A DNA stretch of 64,000 nt, from assembly GCA_020634975.1 (NCBI GenBank), contig JACKAQ010000001.1:1116001-1180000 (forward strand), in the 5' to 3' direction. The notes below the pieces were generated by a model that worked only from the letters and a program-made list of their open reading frames with translations, was not told the origin of the DNA and searched no databases. Below, piece after piece: positions 1 through 11,200 of the stretch (within the stretch, counting starts at the first letter, position 1; each line of letters starts with the position of its first letter). This DNA comes from JACKAQ01 sp020634975 [NCBI: Calditrichia bacterium]. Its GTDB lineage: Bacteria; Calditrichota; Calditrichia; RBG-13-44-9. The translations under genes were made by a program, and so were the position numbers.

Positions 1-56
1 TCCAGATGTTGTTTGATATCCGCTTCAGGTAAAGCTTTTATTTCCGCAGTGTTCAT
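1..56 (-). CDS. rpmC: 50S ribosomal protein L29 (N-terminal part, runs off the window)
   Basis: The ATG is at 56-54 on the minus strand and the frame stays open to position 1, giving [18 protein letters not shown]. This matches the usual L29 opening, with a short helix of the type seen in other L29 proteins. L29 binds 23S rRNA near the exit tunnel. The gene sits 2 bases after the rplP stop, in the normal S10-operon order rplP-rpmC. Only 18 codons are visible, so the call rests mainly on position in the operon. Confidence 0.85.
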   Translation of the reverse strand, partial: MNTAEIKALPEADIKQHL

Positions 57-58
57 TT

Positions 59-478
59 TTATTCTCCCGCTTCTTTACGCGTTACAAACTTGGTTTTGAT
101 GGGCAGTTTGTGCGAAGCCAGGCGCATTGCTTCTTTGGCAATTTCTTCAGAAACACCGGCAAGTTCAAACATTACGCGTCCGGGCTTTACAACCGCTACC
201 CAATATTCCGGGGAACCTTTACCTTTACCCATCCGTGTTTCTGCGGGTTTTTTGGTTATGGGCTTATCCGGGAAAATTCGAATCCAAACCTTACCACCCC
301 GTTTGATGTAGCGTGTCATCGCAACACGGGCAGCTTCAATTTGGCGACTGGTAATCCAGCCGGCGTCTAAAGCTTTTAATCCAAATTGTCCGAACGATAC
401 ACTTGCACCACGGGTTGCATTCCCCGCTCTGCGGCCACGCATTACACGTCTATGTTTAACTTTTTTGGGCATTAACAT
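59..478 (-). CDS. rplP: 50S ribosomal protein L16
   Basis: This 139-residue protein is of normal L16 length. It opens with [11 protein letters not shown] and carries the conserved [12 protein letters not shown] and [12 protein letters not shown] stretches. L16 helps position the A-site tRNA on the large subunit. The gene lies 15 bases after rpsC and 2 bases before rpmC, as expected in an S10 operon. A second in-frame ATG two codons in could be the start, but the first one matches the usual length. No anomaly was seen. Confidence 0.97.
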   Translation of the reverse strand: MLMPKKVKHRRVMRGRRAGNATRGASVSFGQFGLKALDAGWITSRQIEAARVAMTRYIKRGGKVWIRIFPDKPITKKPAETRMGKGKGSPEYWVAVVKPGRVMFELAGVSEEIAKEAMRLASHKLPIKTKFVTRKEAGE

Positions 479-493
479 GACAAACGTCTCCTC

Positions 494-1129
494 TTACGAA
501 TTGGTCCCGATCACTTCACCGTGATACAACCACACTTTTACACCGATACAACCATAAGTTGTGTTGGCAGTAGAGGTTGCATAATCAATATTGGCGCGGA
601 GTGTGTGCAGGGGAATCCGACCTTCTTTATAGTTTTCTGTCCGTGCCATTTCCGCACCGCCGAGACGGCCGGAGCACTGTATTTTAATTCCTTCTGCACC
701 GAGGCGCATAGAGGAAGTAATGGCGCGTTTCATCGCACGTCGGAAAGATACTTTCCCTTCCAATTGGCGAGCAATGTTTTGCCCGACCAAAAAGGCGTCT
801 AGCTCCGGATGCTTCACTTCGTTGATGTTGATCTGAATATCTTTGTTGACCAATTTCTTCAGCTCTTCTTTCAACTTATCGACTTCAGCACCTTTTTTCC
901 CGATCACAACACCGGGACGAGCTGTGTTTATCGTAATCAACACGCGCCGTGCAGTGCGTTCGATACCAACTTTCGAAATAGCACCATCTGAAATGCGTTT
1001 GAAAATGTATTTACGAATCAACAAATCTTCATTCAGCTTTTCAGCGAAGTTTTTTTCATCAAACCACTGGGAGTTCCAAGTTTTGATAAAGCCCAGACGG
1101 TAGCCAACTGGATTCGTTTTTTGACCCAA
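494..1129 (-). CDS. rpsC: 30S ribosomal protein S3
   Basis: This 211-residue protein has the S3 opening [13 protein letters not shown], a KH domain with the [17 protein letters not shown] motif (about residues 73-90), and the C-terminal S3 domain with [13 protein letters not shown]3 lines the mRNA entry channel of the 30S subunit. The start codon is TTG (1129-1127). It is preceded by GGAGG with a 7-base spacer, and no ATG lies closer to the conserved N-terminus, so the TTG is well supported. Confidence 0.97.
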   Translation of the reverse strand: MGQKTNPVGYRLGFIKTWNSQWFDEKNFAEKLNEDLLIRKYIFKRISDGAISKVGIERTARRVLITINTARPGVVIGKKGAEVDKLKEELKKLVNKDIQININEVKHPELDAFLVGQNIARQLEGKVSFRRAMKRAITSSMRLGAEGIKIQCSGRLGGAEMARTENYKEGRIPLHTLRANIDYATSTANTTYGCIGVKVWLYHGEVIGTNS

Positions 1130-1155
1130 AACGTAACCTCCGAAACTATACTTTT

Positions 1156-1497
1156 TTAGCGATCTTCAACAACAATTGTAATATGAGAAGTGCGGCGGCG
1201 GATACGACCAACACGCCCCATTGACATGGGACGAAAACGCTTCCACATCGGTCCACCATCTACCGTTACACTTTTCACGAAAATTTTATCCGGATTAACA
1301 CCGCCGGCCTCTTCCTGGTTTTGAAAATTTGCCACTGCAGAGCGCAATACATTTTCAACCGTTTTAGCGGCGCGCTTCGGCGTAAAGTGCAGGATGCTCA
1401 AAGCATCTTCCACATTTTTATCTTTGATCAGACGTGTCACTTGTCTCACTTTTAATGGTGAGAGACGCGCGTATCGTTGTCTGGCTACAGCTTTCAT
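1156..1497 (-). CDS. rplV: 50S ribosomal protein L22
   Basis: This 113-residue protein has the L22 sequence [19 protein letters not shown] near the start and the long hairpin tip [20 protein letters not shown] near the end. That hairpin projects into the nascent-peptide tunnel. ATG at 1497 is chosen over a TTG one codon upstream because it gives the usual N-terminus and a GAGG with a 7-base spacer. Neighbours are rpsS upstream and rpsC downstream, in canonical order. Confidence 0.96.
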   Translation of the reverse strand: MKAVARQRYARLSPLKVRQVTRLIKDKNVEDALSILHFTPKRAAKTVENVLRSAVANFQNQEEAGGVNPDKIFVKSVTVDGGPMWKRFRPMSMGRVGRIRRRTSHITIVVEDR

Positions 1498-1522
1498 CAA
1501 CAGACCTCACGATTGAAAAAGG

Positions 1523-1810
1523 TTAACGAACTTTCGATTTCTTTTCATTTTTACTACCCGCATGACCGCGGTAGGTACGGGTCGGGGCAAATTCACCAAG
1601 CTTATGCCCAACCATATTTTCCGTCACATAAACCGGAATAAATTTGATGCCGTTGTGTACTGCAATTGTATGCCCAACAAATTCAGGCGGTACAGTTGAA
1701 CGACGAGCCCAGGTTTTCACAACTTTCTTTTGACCGCTACCATTCAAATCGTCTACTTTTTGGTATAATTTCTGGTCAATAAAAGGGCCTTTTTTCAGCG
1801 ATCTTGACAT
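1523..1810 (-). CDS. rpsS: 30S ribosomal protein S19
   Basis: This 95-residue protein opens with [19 protein letters not shown] and contains the S19 block [20 protein letters not shown] followed by the TYRGH box. S19 lies in the head of the small subunit next to S13. The gene follows rplB by 11 bases, and its ATG has a good upstream purine-rich site. Length and order are normal. Confidence 0.97.
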   Translation of the reverse strand: MSRSLKKGPFIDQKLYQKVDDLNGSGQKKVVKTWARRSTVPPEFVGHTIAVHNGIKFIPVYVTENMVGHKLGEFAPTRTYRGHAGSKNEKKSKVR

Positions 1811-1821
1811 GATTACTTCCT

Positions 1822-2646
1822 TTATTTACGACGTTTGACGATTAACGCGCTGGATTTTTTACGCTTCTTACGGGTTTTCAAACCTTTGGATAACTGCCCC
1901 CACGGTGAACAAGGATGGCGCCCACCCGAGGTCCGACCTTCACCGCCACCCATCGGGTGGTCAACAGGGTTCATCACAACACCCCGAACGCTTGGTCGAC
2001 GTCCCAACCAACGGGTACGTCCGGCTTTTCCTAAAGAAACGTTAAAGTGATCCGTATTTCCTACTGTACCTAAGGTTGCATAACATTCTTTACGGACTTT
2101 ACGAATTTCGCCAGAGGGCATTTTCAGCAACGCGTAGTTACCTTCTTTTGCCATCAACTGAACACCTGCACCGGCGCTACGAGCAATTTGCCCACCTTTT
2201 CCGGGGATCATTTCGATGTTGTGAATGGTCATACCCAAAGGAATTTTTTCCAGTGGTAGTGCATTACCAACTTTGACATCTGCAGAAGCTCCAGCCATCA
2301 CCGTATCACCAACTGTTAAACCGTCCGGTGCAATGATGTAACGTTTTTCGCCGTCCACATAATGCAACAATGCAATATTGGCACTACGATTTGGATCGTA
2401 TTCAATTGCAGCTACTTTTGCTTCAATATCGCGTTTGTTGCGCTTAAAATCGATGATCCTGTAAAGTCTTTTGTGACCACCACCACGCTGCCATGCTGTT
2501 ACGCGTCCAAGATTATTACGCCCACCGGTTTTGTGCAATGTTTCAGTTAGCGAACGCTCCGGCTTATCTTTAGTAATAACATCTTTTGTCAAATCGATGC
2601 GAAAACGCAACGCAGAGGTCATGGGTTTGTATTTTTTTAAAGCCAT
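1822..2646 (-). CDS. rplB: 50S ribosomal protein L2
   Basis: This 274-residue protein of normal L2 length starts [15 protein letters not shown]. It contains the RNA-binding [15 protein letters not shown] segment and the C-terminal [16 protein letters not shown] motif with the histidine near the peptidyl-transferase centre. The C-terminus is lysine/arginine rich ([18 protein letters not shown]). L2 is a primary 23S rRNA binder needed for subunit association. It lies between rplW and rpsS as in other S10 operons. Confidence 0.98.
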   Translation of the reverse strand: MALKKYKPMTSALRFRIDLTKDVITKDKPERSLTETLHKTGGRNNLGRVTAWQRGGGHKRLYRIIDFKRNKRDIEAKVAAIEYDPNRSANIALLHYVDGEKRYIIAPDGLTVGDTVMAGASADVKVGNALPLEKIPLGMTIHNIEMIPGKGGQIARSAGAGVQLMAKEGNYALLKMPSGEIRKVRKECYATLGTVGNTDHFNVSLGKAGRTRWLGRRPSVRGVVMNPVDHPMGGGEGRTSGGRHPCSPWGQLSKGLKTRKKRKKSSALIVKRRK

Positions 2647-2667
2647 ATCAATTCTCCAACTGCCCGT

Positions 2668-2970
2668 TTATACGTTATCCAGAAAATCCAGGTGATCACC
2701 TTCAGCCAATGTCACATATGCTTTTTTGTATTTGGAAGTGAATCCGGTGACCCGTCCGCCACGAACCATCCGCTGGCGCATTTTCCCTTTTACGTTAACC
2801 ACACGCAAGCTTTCAACAGTAACATTAAAGCGCTTTGCGATGGCTTTTTTAAGCTCAATTTTGTTTGCCGACGAATCGACCCGGAAAACATACTGATTTT
2901 TATCTTCGCGAATCCGTACTGCTTTTTCGGTCAACACCGGCTCGATGATGATAGTTCTGTTATCTTTCAT
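2668..2970 (-). CDS. rplW: 50S ribosomal protein L23
   Basis: This 100-residue protein has the L23 signature PVLTEKAVRIREDKNQYVF and the motif NKIELKKAIAKRFNVTVESL. L23 sits at the tunnel exit and docks trigger factor and SRP. Its ATG overlaps the rplD stop codon by one base (TAATG), so the two genes are probably translationally coupled. No unusual feature was seen. Confidence 0.97.
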   Translation of the reverse strand: MKDNRTIIIEPVLTEKAVRIREDKNQYVFRVDSSANKIELKKAIAKRFNVTVESLRVVNVKGKMRQRMVRGGRVTGFTSKYKKAYVTLAEGDHLDFLDNV

Positions 2971-3596
2971 TAGCCCAATACCTCATTGATAATGTTGACT
3001 GCACCTTTTTGCAATACCAGAGTATTCGCATTCAGCACGTCATAAGTGGAAAACTGGGGTGCAGTTAAAACCGATTTGTAAGGAATATTTCTGGCAGATC
3101 GATAGAAATTTTGATCGTAATTTCCGGTCAAAATCAACACTTTGCGATCAGTAACACCCAGTTTATTCAACATCTCAATTACTTTTTTTGTCTTCGGTCC
3201 GTCAAATTCAAAATCTTCAACCACAACGATCTTAGATTCTTTAGCTTTGTAAGCCAATACTGAACGACGTGCCAATTTTTTTACTTTTTTAGGTAGGGTT
3301 TGGCTATAATCACGGGGCTGAGGGCCATGCGCGCGACCACCGCCAACCATGTGTGGTGCACGAATCGTTCCCTGACGGGCACGACCGGTACCTTTTTGTT
3401 TAAAAGGTTTTTTTCCACCGCCGCTCACAAATGAACGACCTTTGGACTGGTGCGTTCCCTGACGTTGATTTGCCAGATAAGCTTTTACATCAAGATAGAC
3501 CACATGATCGTTCGGCTCAATTTCGAATATCTCCGGATTGAGCGTGACCGTCTCACTTGTTTTGGTACCATCGATGCGATATACTGTCAGTTCCAT
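2970..3596 (-). CDS. rplD: 50S ribosomal protein L4
   Basis: This 208-residue protein contains the conserved loop KPFKQKGTGRARQGTIRAPH, which reaches into the exit tunnel. After it comes the Rossmann-like C-terminal half with the GVTDRKVLILTG segment. In E. coli L4 also represses its own S10 operon; whether it does so here cannot be seen. It is preceded by rplC (17-base gap) and overlaps rplW by one base. Confidence 0.97.
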   Translation of the reverse strand: MELTVYRIDGTKTSETVTLNPEIFEIEPNDHVVYLDVKAYLANQRQGTHQSKGRSFVSGGGKKPFKQKGTGRARQGTIRAPHMVGGGRAHGPQPRDYSQTLPKKVKKLARRSVLAYKAKESKIVVVEDFEFDGPKTKKVIEMLNKLGVTDRKVLILTGNYDQNFYRSARNIPYKSVLTAPQFSTYDVLNANTLVLQKGAVNIINEVLG

Positions 3597-3613
3597 AGCA
3601 ACACTCGTTTATA

Positions 3614-4237
3614 TCAGTTTTTTTTATGAATTTCTACATAGCTATTACGGGATCCGGGAACAGCACCTGAAATGAACAACAAATTGTTTTCCGCATCCAC
3701 TTTCACAATTCTTAAACCGGCGACTTTTACATTATCATTACCCATTCTGCCGCCCATACGAATTCCTTTAAAAACTTTGGAAGGGTAAGAACTTTGTCCC
3801 AATGAACCGGGCGCACGCTGACGGTCCGATTGACCGTGGGTAATTTGCGCACCGGAAAAATTGTGGCGGCGCATAACACCGGCAAATCCACGTCCTTTAC
3901 TTTTGCCAACAACAGTAATTTTATCACCTTCTTTAAAAAGGTCGACGTTTAACTGGTCTCCGGCTTTCAATTCCGTATCGGTCAACAGTTTAAATTCTTT
4001 GAGTTTGCTCAAAGCCGGCACACCTGCTTTATTGAACACACCCATTTGAGGCTTGGCAGTATTTTTTTCTTTTTTCTCGCCAAAACCCAATTGTACCGCC
4101 CGATAGCCGTCATTTTCAACCGTTTTCACCTGGGTAACATAGCAAGGACCAGCCTTTACAACGGTAACGGGAATTGCATTTCCGCTGGCGTCGAAAATTC
4201 TGGACATGCCTATTTTTTTTCCAAGTAAAGCGTTCAT
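3614..4237 (-). CDS. rplC: 50S ribosomal protein L3
   Basis: This 207-residue protein starts MNALLGKKIGMSRIFDASG, the usual L3 opening, and carries GKSKGRGFAGVMRRHNFSG and the GSLGQSSYPSKVFKG box. ATG at 4237 is chosen because GGAG lies 6-7 bases upstream. An in-frame ATG at 4261 would add eight residues that are not found in L3. L3 is an early assembly protein near the peptidyl-transferase centre. The 121-base space before it (to rpsJ) holds no gene. Confidence 0.96.
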   Translation of the reverse strand: MNALLGKKIGMSRIFDASGNAIPVTVVKAGPCYVTQVKTVENDGYRAVQLGFGEKKEKNTAKPQMGVFNKAGVPALSKLKEFKLLTDTELKAGDQLNVDLFKEGDKITVVGKSKGRGFAGVMRRHNFSGAQITHGQSDRQRAPGSLGQSSYPSKVFKGIRMGGRMGNDNVKVAGLRIVKVDAENNLLFISGAVPGSRNSYVEIHKKN

Positions 4238-4358
4238 TTTAATCTCCACTAATACACTCATGGTTATTTGCGCAAAGCGCTATTCAATTCGCTGTTAATG
4301 ATACCGCTGAACAGTATCTCGCTGAAACGAAACAGAACCACACGACTTGCAGCGTCGC

Positions 4359-4667
4359 TCAGGTTTTAATTTCTATATCAACACCAGCTGGCAGTTCCAA
4401 CTTCATTAACTGATCGATGGTTTTGTTAGTGGCATTGTGAATGTCGATCAACCGTTTGTGGACACGCACTTCAAACTGCTCGCGCGATTTTTTATCCACG
4501 TGTGGCGAACGCAATACCGTAAACAAACTGCGTCTCGTCGGCAATGGAATCGGGCCGGAAATCAAGGCGCCGGTTGTTTTTGCCGTCGTGATAATTTTGT
4601 CTGCCGACTTATCAATCAGATGATGATCGTAGGCTTTCAGTTTGATTCGAATGCTTTGACCTGGCAC
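4359..4667 (-). CDS. rpsJ: 30S ribosomal protein S10 (NusE)
   Basis: This 102-residue protein has [20 protein letters not shown] and the [20 protein letters not shown] loop typical of S10, which also acts in antitermination as NusE. The start codon is GTG at 4667 with AAAGGA upstream. It follows fusA directly (18 bases) with no tuf gene in between, so the str and S10 clusters form one continuous run here. Confidence 0.96.
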   Translation of the reverse strand: MPGQSIRIKLKAYDHHLIDKSADKIITTAKTTGALISGPIPLPTRRSLFTVLRSPHVDKKSREQFEVRVHKRLIDIHNATNKTIDQLMKLELPAGVDIEIKT

Positions 4668-4685
4668 TGCAAATCCTTTCTTTAC

Positions 4686-6770
4686 TTACTTGGTTCCAAC
4701 ACGTTTTTCCATAATTTTCTCAGCGAAACTCTGCGGCAGTTGTTCATAGTGATCAAACTGCATTGAATATACTGCACGTCCTTGCGTTAAAGAACGAAGC
4801 CGGGTTGCATATCCGAACATTTCGGAAAGCGGAACAAAAGCTTCAACAACCTGAGCATCTTTGCGAGGCAGAATACCGCTGACTTTGCCACGCCGGGAGT
4901 TTAAATCGCCGATTACATCGCCGAGATATTCTTCCGGAACGACAACTTCTACTTCCATAATGGGTTCCAACAACACAGATTTGGCAACACGAAGTGCATT
5001 TTTAATCCCCATTGATCCGGCAATTTTAAACGCCATTTCACTGGAATCCACATCGTGATAAGAACCATCATAAAGGCTTACCTTTACATCTACAACAGGA
5101 TAGCCGGCTAATATACCATTTTTAAGGGCTTCTTCAATACCTTGTTTGACGGGGTTAATAAATTCACGCGGAATTGCACCACCGACAATGTTATCTTCGA
5201 ACTCAAAGCCCTTACCTTTTTCATTCGGGAATACTTCAATATTAACATGACCATACTGACCACGCCCACCACTCTGCCGGACAAATTTGCCTTCAGCTTT
5301 CGCTGCCTGAAGAATGGTTTCACGGTATGCAACCTGCGGCTGGCCAACACGTGCATCAACTTTAAATTCACGAAGTAAGCGGTCTACAATAATTTCCAGG
5401 TGCAATTCACCCATGCCGCTAATCAACGTTTGACCTGTTTCTTCATCTGTAGAAACTCGGAATGTTGGATCTTCGTCAGAAAGTTTAGCTAGCGCTTGAG
5501 ATAATTTATCGGAATCCGCTTTTGTTTTGGGCTCGATTGACACTTGAATAACCGGCTCAGGAAAAACCATCGATTCGAGTACAATTTGCTTGTTGACATC
5601 GCAAAGCGTATTTCCAGTACGGGTATTTTTCAATCCTACGGCTGCAACAATATCGCCTGCTTTTAATTCAGTTATATCTTCGCGAGTGTTGGCGTGCATT
5701 CTCAACAAACGCCCCAGACGTTCTTTATTGTCCGACGTTGTATTGTAAACCGTATCACCGGCTTTTGCAGATCCGCTATAAACTCTAAAATAGGTTAATT
5801 TACCGACATACGGATCGGTCATGATCTTAAATGCCAACGCAGAAAAAGGTTCATTTTCTGACGGATGGCGTTCAATTACTTCTTCTGTACGGGGCTCATA
5901 TCCTTTGATGGCAGGTACGTCATTTGGGGATGGTAAATATTCGACAACAGCATCCAGCAGTCGCTGAACACCTTTGTTTTTGAACGCAGAGCCCAGAAGC
6001 ACCGGAATAAAATGATTTTCCAATACACCTTTGCGAATGGCTCGACGAACCTCAACATCGGTCAGCTCTTCACCGTCCAGATATTTGATCATCAATTCTT
6101 CATCAACTTCAGCTGCGTTTTCAAGCAACTTTGTACGATATTCATTGGCTTTATCTAACAAATCACGTGGGATTTCTTGTTCGATAATTTGCATACCGAG
6201 CGAGCTTTCATCAAACAATACCGCTTTCATACCAACAAGATCAATCAGTCCGGTGAACATGTCACCATCGCCAATCGGAATGTGTAACGGAAGCGGATTT
6301 GCACCCAGACGCAATTTCATCATTTCAAGCACATTATAAAAATCTGCACCTACGCGGTCCATTTTATTTACAAATGCAATACGCGGAACACCATATTTAT
6401 CCGCCTGGCGCCAAACCGTTTCTGATTGCGGCTCAACACCACCAACAGCACAAAACAAAGCAACGGCACCATCCAAAACACGAAGCGATCGCTCAACTTC
6501 TGCTGTAAAGTCAACGTGACCGGGCGTGTCTATAATATTGATGCGGGTTTCTTTCCAAAAGCAAGTTGTTGCAGCTGATGTAATGGTAATGCCACGTTCT
6601 TTTTCCTGCTCCATCCAGTCCATTGTTGCTGAACCTTCATGAACTTCGCCCATGCGGTGCAAAACACCGGTATAGTACAGGATACGTTCTGTTGTGGTTG
6701 TTTTACCGGCATCTATGTGAGCCATAATGCCAATATTTCGCGTATTTTCTAAAGAGTACTTAATAGCCAT
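4686..6770 (-). CDS. fusA: elongation factor G
   Basis: This 694-residue translational GTPase catalyses translocation. The G1 loop [15 protein letters not shown] is near residue 17, the G3 box is DTPGHVDF and the G4 box is NKMD. Domains II to V follow, with the domain IV segment [18 protein letters not shown] at 6770 gives the normal N-terminus [16 protein letters not shown]; a longer frame to 6851 adds 27 residues that are not part of EF-G. It lies between rpsG (163-base gap) and rpsJ. No second fusA copy is in the window. Confidence 0.98.
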   Translation of the reverse strand: MAIKYSLENTRNIGIMAHIDAGKTTTTERILYYTGVLHRMGEVHEGSATMDWMEQEKERGITITSAATTCFWKETRINIIDTPGHVDFTAEVERSLRVLDGAVALFCAVGGVEPQSETVWRQADKYGVPRIAFVNKMDRVGADFYNVLEMMKLRLGANPLPLHIPIGDGDMFTGLIDLVGMKAVLFDESSLGMQIIEQEIPRDLLDKANEYRTKLLENAAEVDEELMIKYLDGEELTDVEVRRAIRKGVLENHFIPVLLGSAFKNKGVQRLLDAVVEYLPSPNDVPAIKGYEPRTEEVIERHPSENEPFSALAFKIMTDPYVGKLTYFRVYSGSAKAGDTVYNTTSDNKERLGRLLRMHANTREDITELKAGDIVAAVGLKNTRTGNTLCDVNKQIVLESMVFPEPVIQVSIEPKTKADSDKLSQALAKLSDEDPTFRVSTDEETGQTLISGMGELHLEIIVDRLLREFKVDARVGQPQVAYRETILQAAKAEGKFVRQSGGRGQYGHVNIEVFPNEKGKGFEFEDNIVGGAIPREFINPVKQGIEEALKNGILAGYPVVDVKVSLYDGSYHDVDSSEMAFKIAGSMGIKNALRVAKSVLLEPIMEVEVVVPEEYLGDVIGDLNSRRGKVSGILPRKDAQVVEAFVPLSEMFGYATRLRSLTQGRAVYSMQFDHYEQLPQSFAEKIMEKRVGTK

Positions 6771-6933
6771 TTTTAAAATTCTAATCCTTAAGATGTTAAA
6801 AACTTGACGGTCATAATAAATCGTGCACACTATACATAATAAAAGGCTCAATAAAAAGGCCGAAAAAATCTAATGCAACCGGTGGTAAACCTGCTTGCAC
6901 TACTCGCAATCCATGCTGTCGATAATGATTCTT

Positions 6934-7410
<477 letters not shown>

Positions 7411-7422
7411 TCAATCAGTTTC

Positions 7423-7797
7423 TTAACTTTTGGGTCGTTTAGCACCGTATTTGGAACGGCTTTGCCTACGATCTTTTACACCACCTGTATCCAATGTTCC
7501 ACGAATAATGTGGTAACGAACACCCGGCAAGTCCTTTACACGACCACCGCGGATTAACACAATGGAGTGCTCTTGCAAGTTATGACCTTCACCTGGAATA
7601 TAGGCAGTTACTTCAATGCTATTGGTCAGGCGAACACGGGCAACTTTACGCAGCGCCGAGTTTGGCTTTTTAGGTGTTGTTGTATAAACACGTGTACATA
7701 CGCCACGTCTTTGCGGGCAACTACTTAACGCCGGAGCTTTGTTTTTCTTTTCAACTTTTTCGCGTCCAGACCGAATTAACTGATTAATTGTCGGCAC
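7423..7797 (-). CDS. rpsL: 30S ribosomal protein S12
   Basis: This 124-residue protein starts [21 protein letters not shown] after a GTG initiator at 7797, with AGGAGG 5 bases upstream. The streptomycin-site regions [17 protein letters not shown] and [13 protein letters not shown] are intact, and the lysine in TPKKPNS matches the streptomycin-sensitive state. S12 monitors decoding. It is the first gene of the str cluster and has its own promoter candidate at 7839-7865. Confidence 0.97.
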   Translation of the reverse strand: MPTINQLIRSGREKVEKKNKAPALSSCPQRRGVCTRVYTTTPKKPNSALRKVARVRLTNSIEVTAYIPGEGHNLQEHSIVLIRGGRVKDLPGVRYHIIRGTLDTGGVKDRRQSRSKYGAKRPKS

Positions 7798-7838
7798 AAT
7801 TTCCTCCTAAAGGTTCCTTAAAAGACACAGACTCACAA

Positions 7839-7865
7839 TTTATATCCGGGGCCCTGAATTGTCAA
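7839..7865 (-). promoter_or_regulatory. sigma70-type promoter for the str/S10 gene run
   Basis: On the minus strand TTGACA (7865-7860) and TATAAA (7844-7839) are separated by 15 bases. The -10 box ends about 40 bases before the rpsL GTG. The perfect -35 box and the start of a large gene run make this a credible promoter. The 15-base spacer is shorter than the ideal 17, which lowers confidence. Confidence 0.6.
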
Positions 7866-8223
7866 TAACAAAAAATAATTTTGTTGATTACTTTTGTTAT
7901 ATCTAAACAATATTCAGCCCGATGCAAGACATCAAAGTGCCCAGGCTTTACAACGATTGATGGTGGTTTTTTACACTATTGGCAGGAATAATTCGGAGAG
8001 TAACATCTAAACAAAGTGATTTCGACAGTTCGAAAATACTTTATCGCGTTATGTCTCGTTTCGCCGATAGATTAAAAACACCAGCAATGTTTTTCGTATT
8101 TGTAAAATACGATTCTTCAATATTTTACGTCACCAATTACACGGTAACGCTGCAAGCCTCTCAAATGGAGGAAAGCAGCGTTACATCCATTCAAATGGTT
8201 CACCAGGAGAAAAAGGCTTACCG
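7866..8223. other. rpoC-rpsL intergenic region with stem-loop
   Basis: No convincing gene lies here. A perfect 10-bp inverted repeat, GTAACGCTGC at 8144-8153 and its complement at 8175-8184, encloses a 21-base loop that itself contains CCTC/GAGG. A smaller hairpin with a 7-bp stem is at 8095-8111. Neither is followed by a clear T-run on the minus strand. The larger one may stabilise or process the rpoC mRNA end rather than act as a simple terminator. A plus-strand open frame from 7979 runs antisense into rpoC and has no ribosome-binding site or family resemblance. Confidence 0.5.
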
Positions 8224-11200
8224 CTATTCAGCCGGCAGTTCCTCGGGTACGGTTTCTTCCTGGTCGGTTTCTTCCTTGTATTCCACGTGCAAGTGTTTGA
8301 ACTTCTTCAATCCGGTTCCGGCAGGTACCAGATTACCAACAATCACGTTTTCCTTCAAGCCATAGAGATAATCCACTTTTCCGGAAATTGCTGCATCGGT
8401 CAACACACGGGTTGTTTCCTGGAACGATGCTGCGGAGATAAAGCTATCCGTTGTTAACGATGCCTGAGTGATGCCCAACAACACCGGTTCACCGGTTGCA
8501 GGCTCAGCAGGACGGCATTCGGCAAGTTTTTTCTCGCTTTTTTCCAGTTGGCGATTGGTGTATTCAAATTTTACACGATCTACGCGTTGGCGGAGTTTGA
8601 AACGTGAATCACCGGGTTCAGTAATAATGACTTTGTTACGAATTTTTTCGTTTTCTTCCTTGAATACAAATTTATTGACACTATCGCCTTCGAGAAAGCG
8701 GGTATCGCCAGAGTCGATAACGCGTACGCGCTGCATCATTTGACGCACAATGATTTCAATATGTTTGTCATTGATGCCTACACCCTGCAATCGATACACT
8801 TCCTGAATTTCATTCACCAAATATTCCTGAACTTTATTGGGTCCAAGAATTTGAAGAATGTCCTGCGGCGATATGGCACCGTCGGTCAACATTTCACCGG
8901 CGCGAACATAATCACCGTTGTGAACCAACACGTGCATACTGTAAGAAACATTATACTTTTTCTTTTCCAGCTGACCTTCGACGATAATTTCGCGAATACC
9001 ACGTTTGATTGGTCCAAAACGAATGACACCATCAATTTCGCTAACCACCGCCTGCTCTTTGGGTTTCCGGGCTTCGAACAACTCTGCAACCCTGGGCAAA
9101 CCACCGGTAATGTCCCGGGTTTTTCCAATTTCTCGCGGAATTTTTGCCAGAATTTGGCCGGGTTTCACTTCGATGCCATCGTTACCGAGAATGTGGGCTT
9201 TTACCGGGAGAATATAGTTGGCGATCTCTTTACCATCCTCATCCACAACAGAGATGTGCGGGCTGAGGTTTTTGTTTCGAGATTCGATAACAACCCGTTG
9301 TTTCTGCAGGGTTTGCTCATCCAATTCTTCGCGTGTTGTTACATTATCCACAAGGTCAACATAGCGCAAACGGCCACCACGTTCGGTCAAGATTACAGAT
9401 GAATATGGATCCCACTCAAACAAAGTGCTGCCACGTTTCACAACCTGTTCATCTTTGACCATCACTTTGGCGCCATATGGCACGGTAAAGTTTGTCAACG
9501 AGCGATCTTTGCTGTCCACGATATGGATTTTTCCGTTACGACCAACGCAGATATCGTAGGTTTCAATTTCACCGTCAACTTCTTCTGTTGTCACAAGTGT
9601 CCGAAGCTCTTCGTATTTGATCTTGCCTTCGAAACGGGATACCACTTCGGACTGCGCCGCAATACGACCGGCAGTACCACCGATGTGGAAAGTACGCAAG
9701 GTTAACTGCGTTCCCGGCTCGCCGATACTTTGAGCAGCCATAACACCTACTGCCTCACCGATATCTACCATACGACCACTAGCCAGGTTTCGTCCGTAGC
9801 ACATTGTGCAAACACCGCGAGCAGTTTCACAGGTTAGTACTGAACGGATGGTAATTTTTTCAATTGCAGAGTTATCGATTTTTAAGGCGATTTCTTCATC
9901 AATTACCTGCCCGGCTTCAACCAACAGTTCACCACTAATCGGATCGTAAACATCGTCTGTCGCGAATCGTCCCAACACACGGTCAGATAACGGCTCAATG
10001 ATTTTTTCACCTTCTTTGATCGGGCTGGTTTCGATTCCGAGAATGGTTCCGCAGTCGATTTCGCTGATCATTACATCCTGCGCAACGTCGACCAATCGAC
10101 GGGTCAGATAACCGGCATCTGCTGTTTTTAGCGCTGTATCTGCCAAACCTTTTCGCGCACCGTGGGTAGAAATAAAGTATTCCTGCACAGACAAACCTTC
10201 GAAGAAGTTTGCCGTAATCGGGTTTTCAATAATTTCACCCGTTTGACCGGTCAATGTTTTTTGTGGCTTAGCCATCAATCCCCGCATACCGGCAAGCTGG
10301 CGAATTTGTTCGCGACTACCGCGTGCACCGGAGTGCGACATCATATACAACGAGTTGAAACCGTCCCGGTGATCCTGCAATAATTTGAACAAATCACTGG
10401 AAACCTGGTCGGTTACACGGGTCCAAATGTCAATTACTTTGTTGTAACGTTCGCCGTCGGTAATGAACCCCATATGGTATTGTTCTTCCAACATGCGAAC
10501 TTCTTCATACGCTTTATCGATAAATGCCGGCTTGCTATCGGGGATAACAACGTCATCCAGACCGATACTCGTTCCCGCCATTGTTGAATAACGGAATCCG
10601 AGACCTTTCAGGTTGTCCAAGAACTCTACAGTTCCCAGATTACCAATACTCAGCATCACTTTACCAACCAGCTTTTCGAGCGCTTTTTTGGTCATCACTT
10701 CATTTACAAAACCAACTTCGTCGGGAACGATGCTGTTGAAGATAACGCGTCCCACGGTTGTGGAAACAATTTCTCCATGCCAGCGAACCTTGATTTTGGC
10801 ATGCAAATGTGCTTTTCCGGAATCGAACGCGATCATCACTTCGTTCGGATTGGAGAAGACCATTCCTTCTCCCGCCACTCCGTCACGTTCTTTGGTGATA
10901 AAGTAGCAACCCAGCACCATATCCTGCGAAGGAGTAGCCAACGGACGACCACTTGCCGGCGACAGAATATTGTGGGATGCAAGCATCAGTAATCGTGCTT
11001 CCATCTGTGCTTCGTAGCTCAGCGGCAAGTGAACTGCCATCTGGTCACCGTCAAAGTCGGCGTTAAATGCGGAACATACCAGCGGGTGAATTTGCAACGC
11101 TTTACCTTCGATCAACACAGGCTGGAAAGCCTGAATACCGAGTCGGTGAAGCGTAGGTGCGCGGTTCAGCAACACCGGGTGGTCTTTCACAATATCTTCC

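Noticed and set aside
7979-8365. Plus-strand open frame between rpsL and rpoC
   Set aside because: Its second half is antisense to rpoC, the first half has no ribosome-binding site and the protein shows no recognisable domain.
8740-9402. 220-residue plus-strand open frame in rpoC
   Set aside because: It is antisense to the highly conserved rpoC; composition is low in typical coding features.
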